From Prevotellaceae bacterium (GTDB lineage: Bacteria > Bacteroidota > Bacteroidia > Bacteroidales > Paludibacteraceae): 64,000 nucleotides of DNA. Below are positions 63,452 to 64,000 of this stretch, in pieces (positions within the stretch are counted from its first letter, which is position 1; every line of letters starts with the position of its first letter). The DNA lies in assembly GCA_031271815.1 (NCBI GenBank), contig JAISVA010000033.1:1-64000 (forward strand), given 5' to 3'. The translations under genes and the position numbers were made by a program. The notes under the pieces are model-generated. The model did not search any database. It was not told where the DNA came from and saw only the letters and a list, made by a program, of their open reading frames with translations.

Positions 63452-63766
63452 TATGTTTTGTTTTAATCCGTCGGAAAAGGTAATAAAAACCGGAAATAAT
63501 GCAAAAGAATTATTTTATATTCAATATTGTCTGATTAATTTTTATATTACGTATTATTTTCTTTATATGACCTGCGGTTTTTCGCAAATATCGCAAATAC
63601 ATTCCATACACAAAGAACAATTAGAAAAAAGCCTTGTTATTCTTACAAAGAGAGAAACAGGCAATTTAGAATTTAAAATGAATAAAACAATATCTGAAAT
63701 CTAAAAATTGTTTCTTATTTTTGGATTTGAAAAAATGATAATTTATAAACCAAAAAATAGATAAAA
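63452..63766. other. Intergenic region upstream of trxA
   Basis: AT-rich. Contains TATTTTTG at 63716-63723, a consensus -7 element 43 bases before the thioredoxin ATG. I see nothing else that can be supported. Confidence 0.5.
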
Positions 63767-64000
63767 ATGGCAGTAGAAATTACAGATGCAAATTATGAAC
63801 AGCACGCCAATTCAGGGAAATTGGTGGTGTTGGATTTTTGGGCTCCCTGGTGCGGACCATGTCGTGCAATTGCACCGGCAATCGAAGAGTTGGCGAACGA
63901 GTACGCAGGAAAAGCCGTTATCGGCAAGTTGAATGTTGATGACAATCCGGAAACCTCCGAAAAATTCGGAATCCGGAATATCCCTACAATCCTTTTCGTT
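63767..64000 (+). CDS. trxA: Thioredoxin (5' part, cut by the window edge)
   Basis: The first 78 codons of a thioredoxin: MAVEITDANYEQ, the redox motif WCGPC at residues 28-32 in DFWAPWCGPCRAIAP, then KLNVDDNPETSEKFGIRNIPTILFV with the cis-Pro at NIPT. Thioredoxins reduce protein disulfides in the cytoplasm. The gene runs off the right edge, so about 25-30 residues are missing. Confidence 0.95.
   Translation, partial: MAVEITDANYEQHANSGKLVVLDFWAPWCGPCRAIAPAIEELANEYAGKAVIGKLNVDDNPETSEKFGIRNIPTILFV

Noticed and set aside
63270..63704. 144-codon plus-strand open frame
   Set aside because: It runs antisense to the recognisable Rpn remnant and then through AT-rich spacer; no family features.

Overview
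The window is a 64 kb piece of a Bacteroidota chromosome, most likely order Bacteroidales. Evidence: many starts are preceded by the Bacteroidota -7 promoter element (TAnnTTTG). The genes include a DUF4270 lipoprotein, a methylmalonyl-CoA mutase small/large subunit pair, a secreted GH5 glycanase with a C-terminal type IX secretion tail, a flavobacterial-type short arginine decarboxylase and Bacteroidales-style neighbour pairs (ftsY-rimO, M23 peptidase-MerR next to alaS). Many palindromic intergenic repeats are also present. Most of the window is ordinary chromosome with compact operons. Genus and species cannot be told from the sequence alone.

Layout. 0.4-6.8 kb: a lipoprotein, a DUF554 membrane protein, a truncated glycogen-synthase-like protein with a DUF4270 lipoprotein, then ogt, an NdpA-like nucleoid protein and a HAD phosphatase on the minus strand. 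7-11.4 kb: a possible small RNA, class II aldolase, then ftsY, a PIN toxin-antitoxin pair and rimO in one overlapping run. 11.5-19.4 kb: a phosphate region. ppk-ppx diverge from pstC-pstA-pstB-phoU across a spacer with Pho-box-like 11-bp direct repeats; fabD follows. 19.8-25.3 kb: an ORF6N protein, a TtcA-like enzyme, a dead PIN toxin gene, and a cluster of small membrane proteins, a winged-helix regulator and creD with two copies of a palindromic operator. 25.5-36.9 kb: rlmH, nadC, mutA-mutB split by a 23S intervening-sequence (four-helix) ORF, an SDR, the Pit phosphate transporter with its DUF47 partner, dgkA and hisC. 37.3-48.3 kb: sppA, an M24 peptidase, pnp, tRNA-Arg(CCT), recO, a hotdog thioesterase with a GNAT protein, the GH5 enzyme, a MerR regulator and an M23 peptidase.

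48.4-53.7 kb is an accessory island between the M23 peptidase and alaS. It holds an AAA-ATPase/PD-(D/E)XK protein, an alpha-oxoamine synthase-like enzyme, a frameshifted TetR gene and repeats. Fragments of an Rpn-type nuclease/transposase gene lie at both edges. 53.9-58.8 kb: alaS followed by cdsA, psd and pssA, which together make phosphatidylethanolamine. 59.3-64 kb: arginine decarboxylase, aroC, slyD, another Rpn remnant and the start of a thioredoxin gene.

Two themes stand out. Phosphate handling is concentrated here: polyphosphate synthesis and breakdown, Pst uptake without a local pstS but with a PstS-like stretch inside PstC, and Pit uptake. The intergenic DNA is unusually rich in palindromic repeats of at least four families, mostly behind 3' ends, alongside decayed mobile or toxin genes. 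I found no CRISPR array, rRNA operon, prophage or intact insertion sequence.
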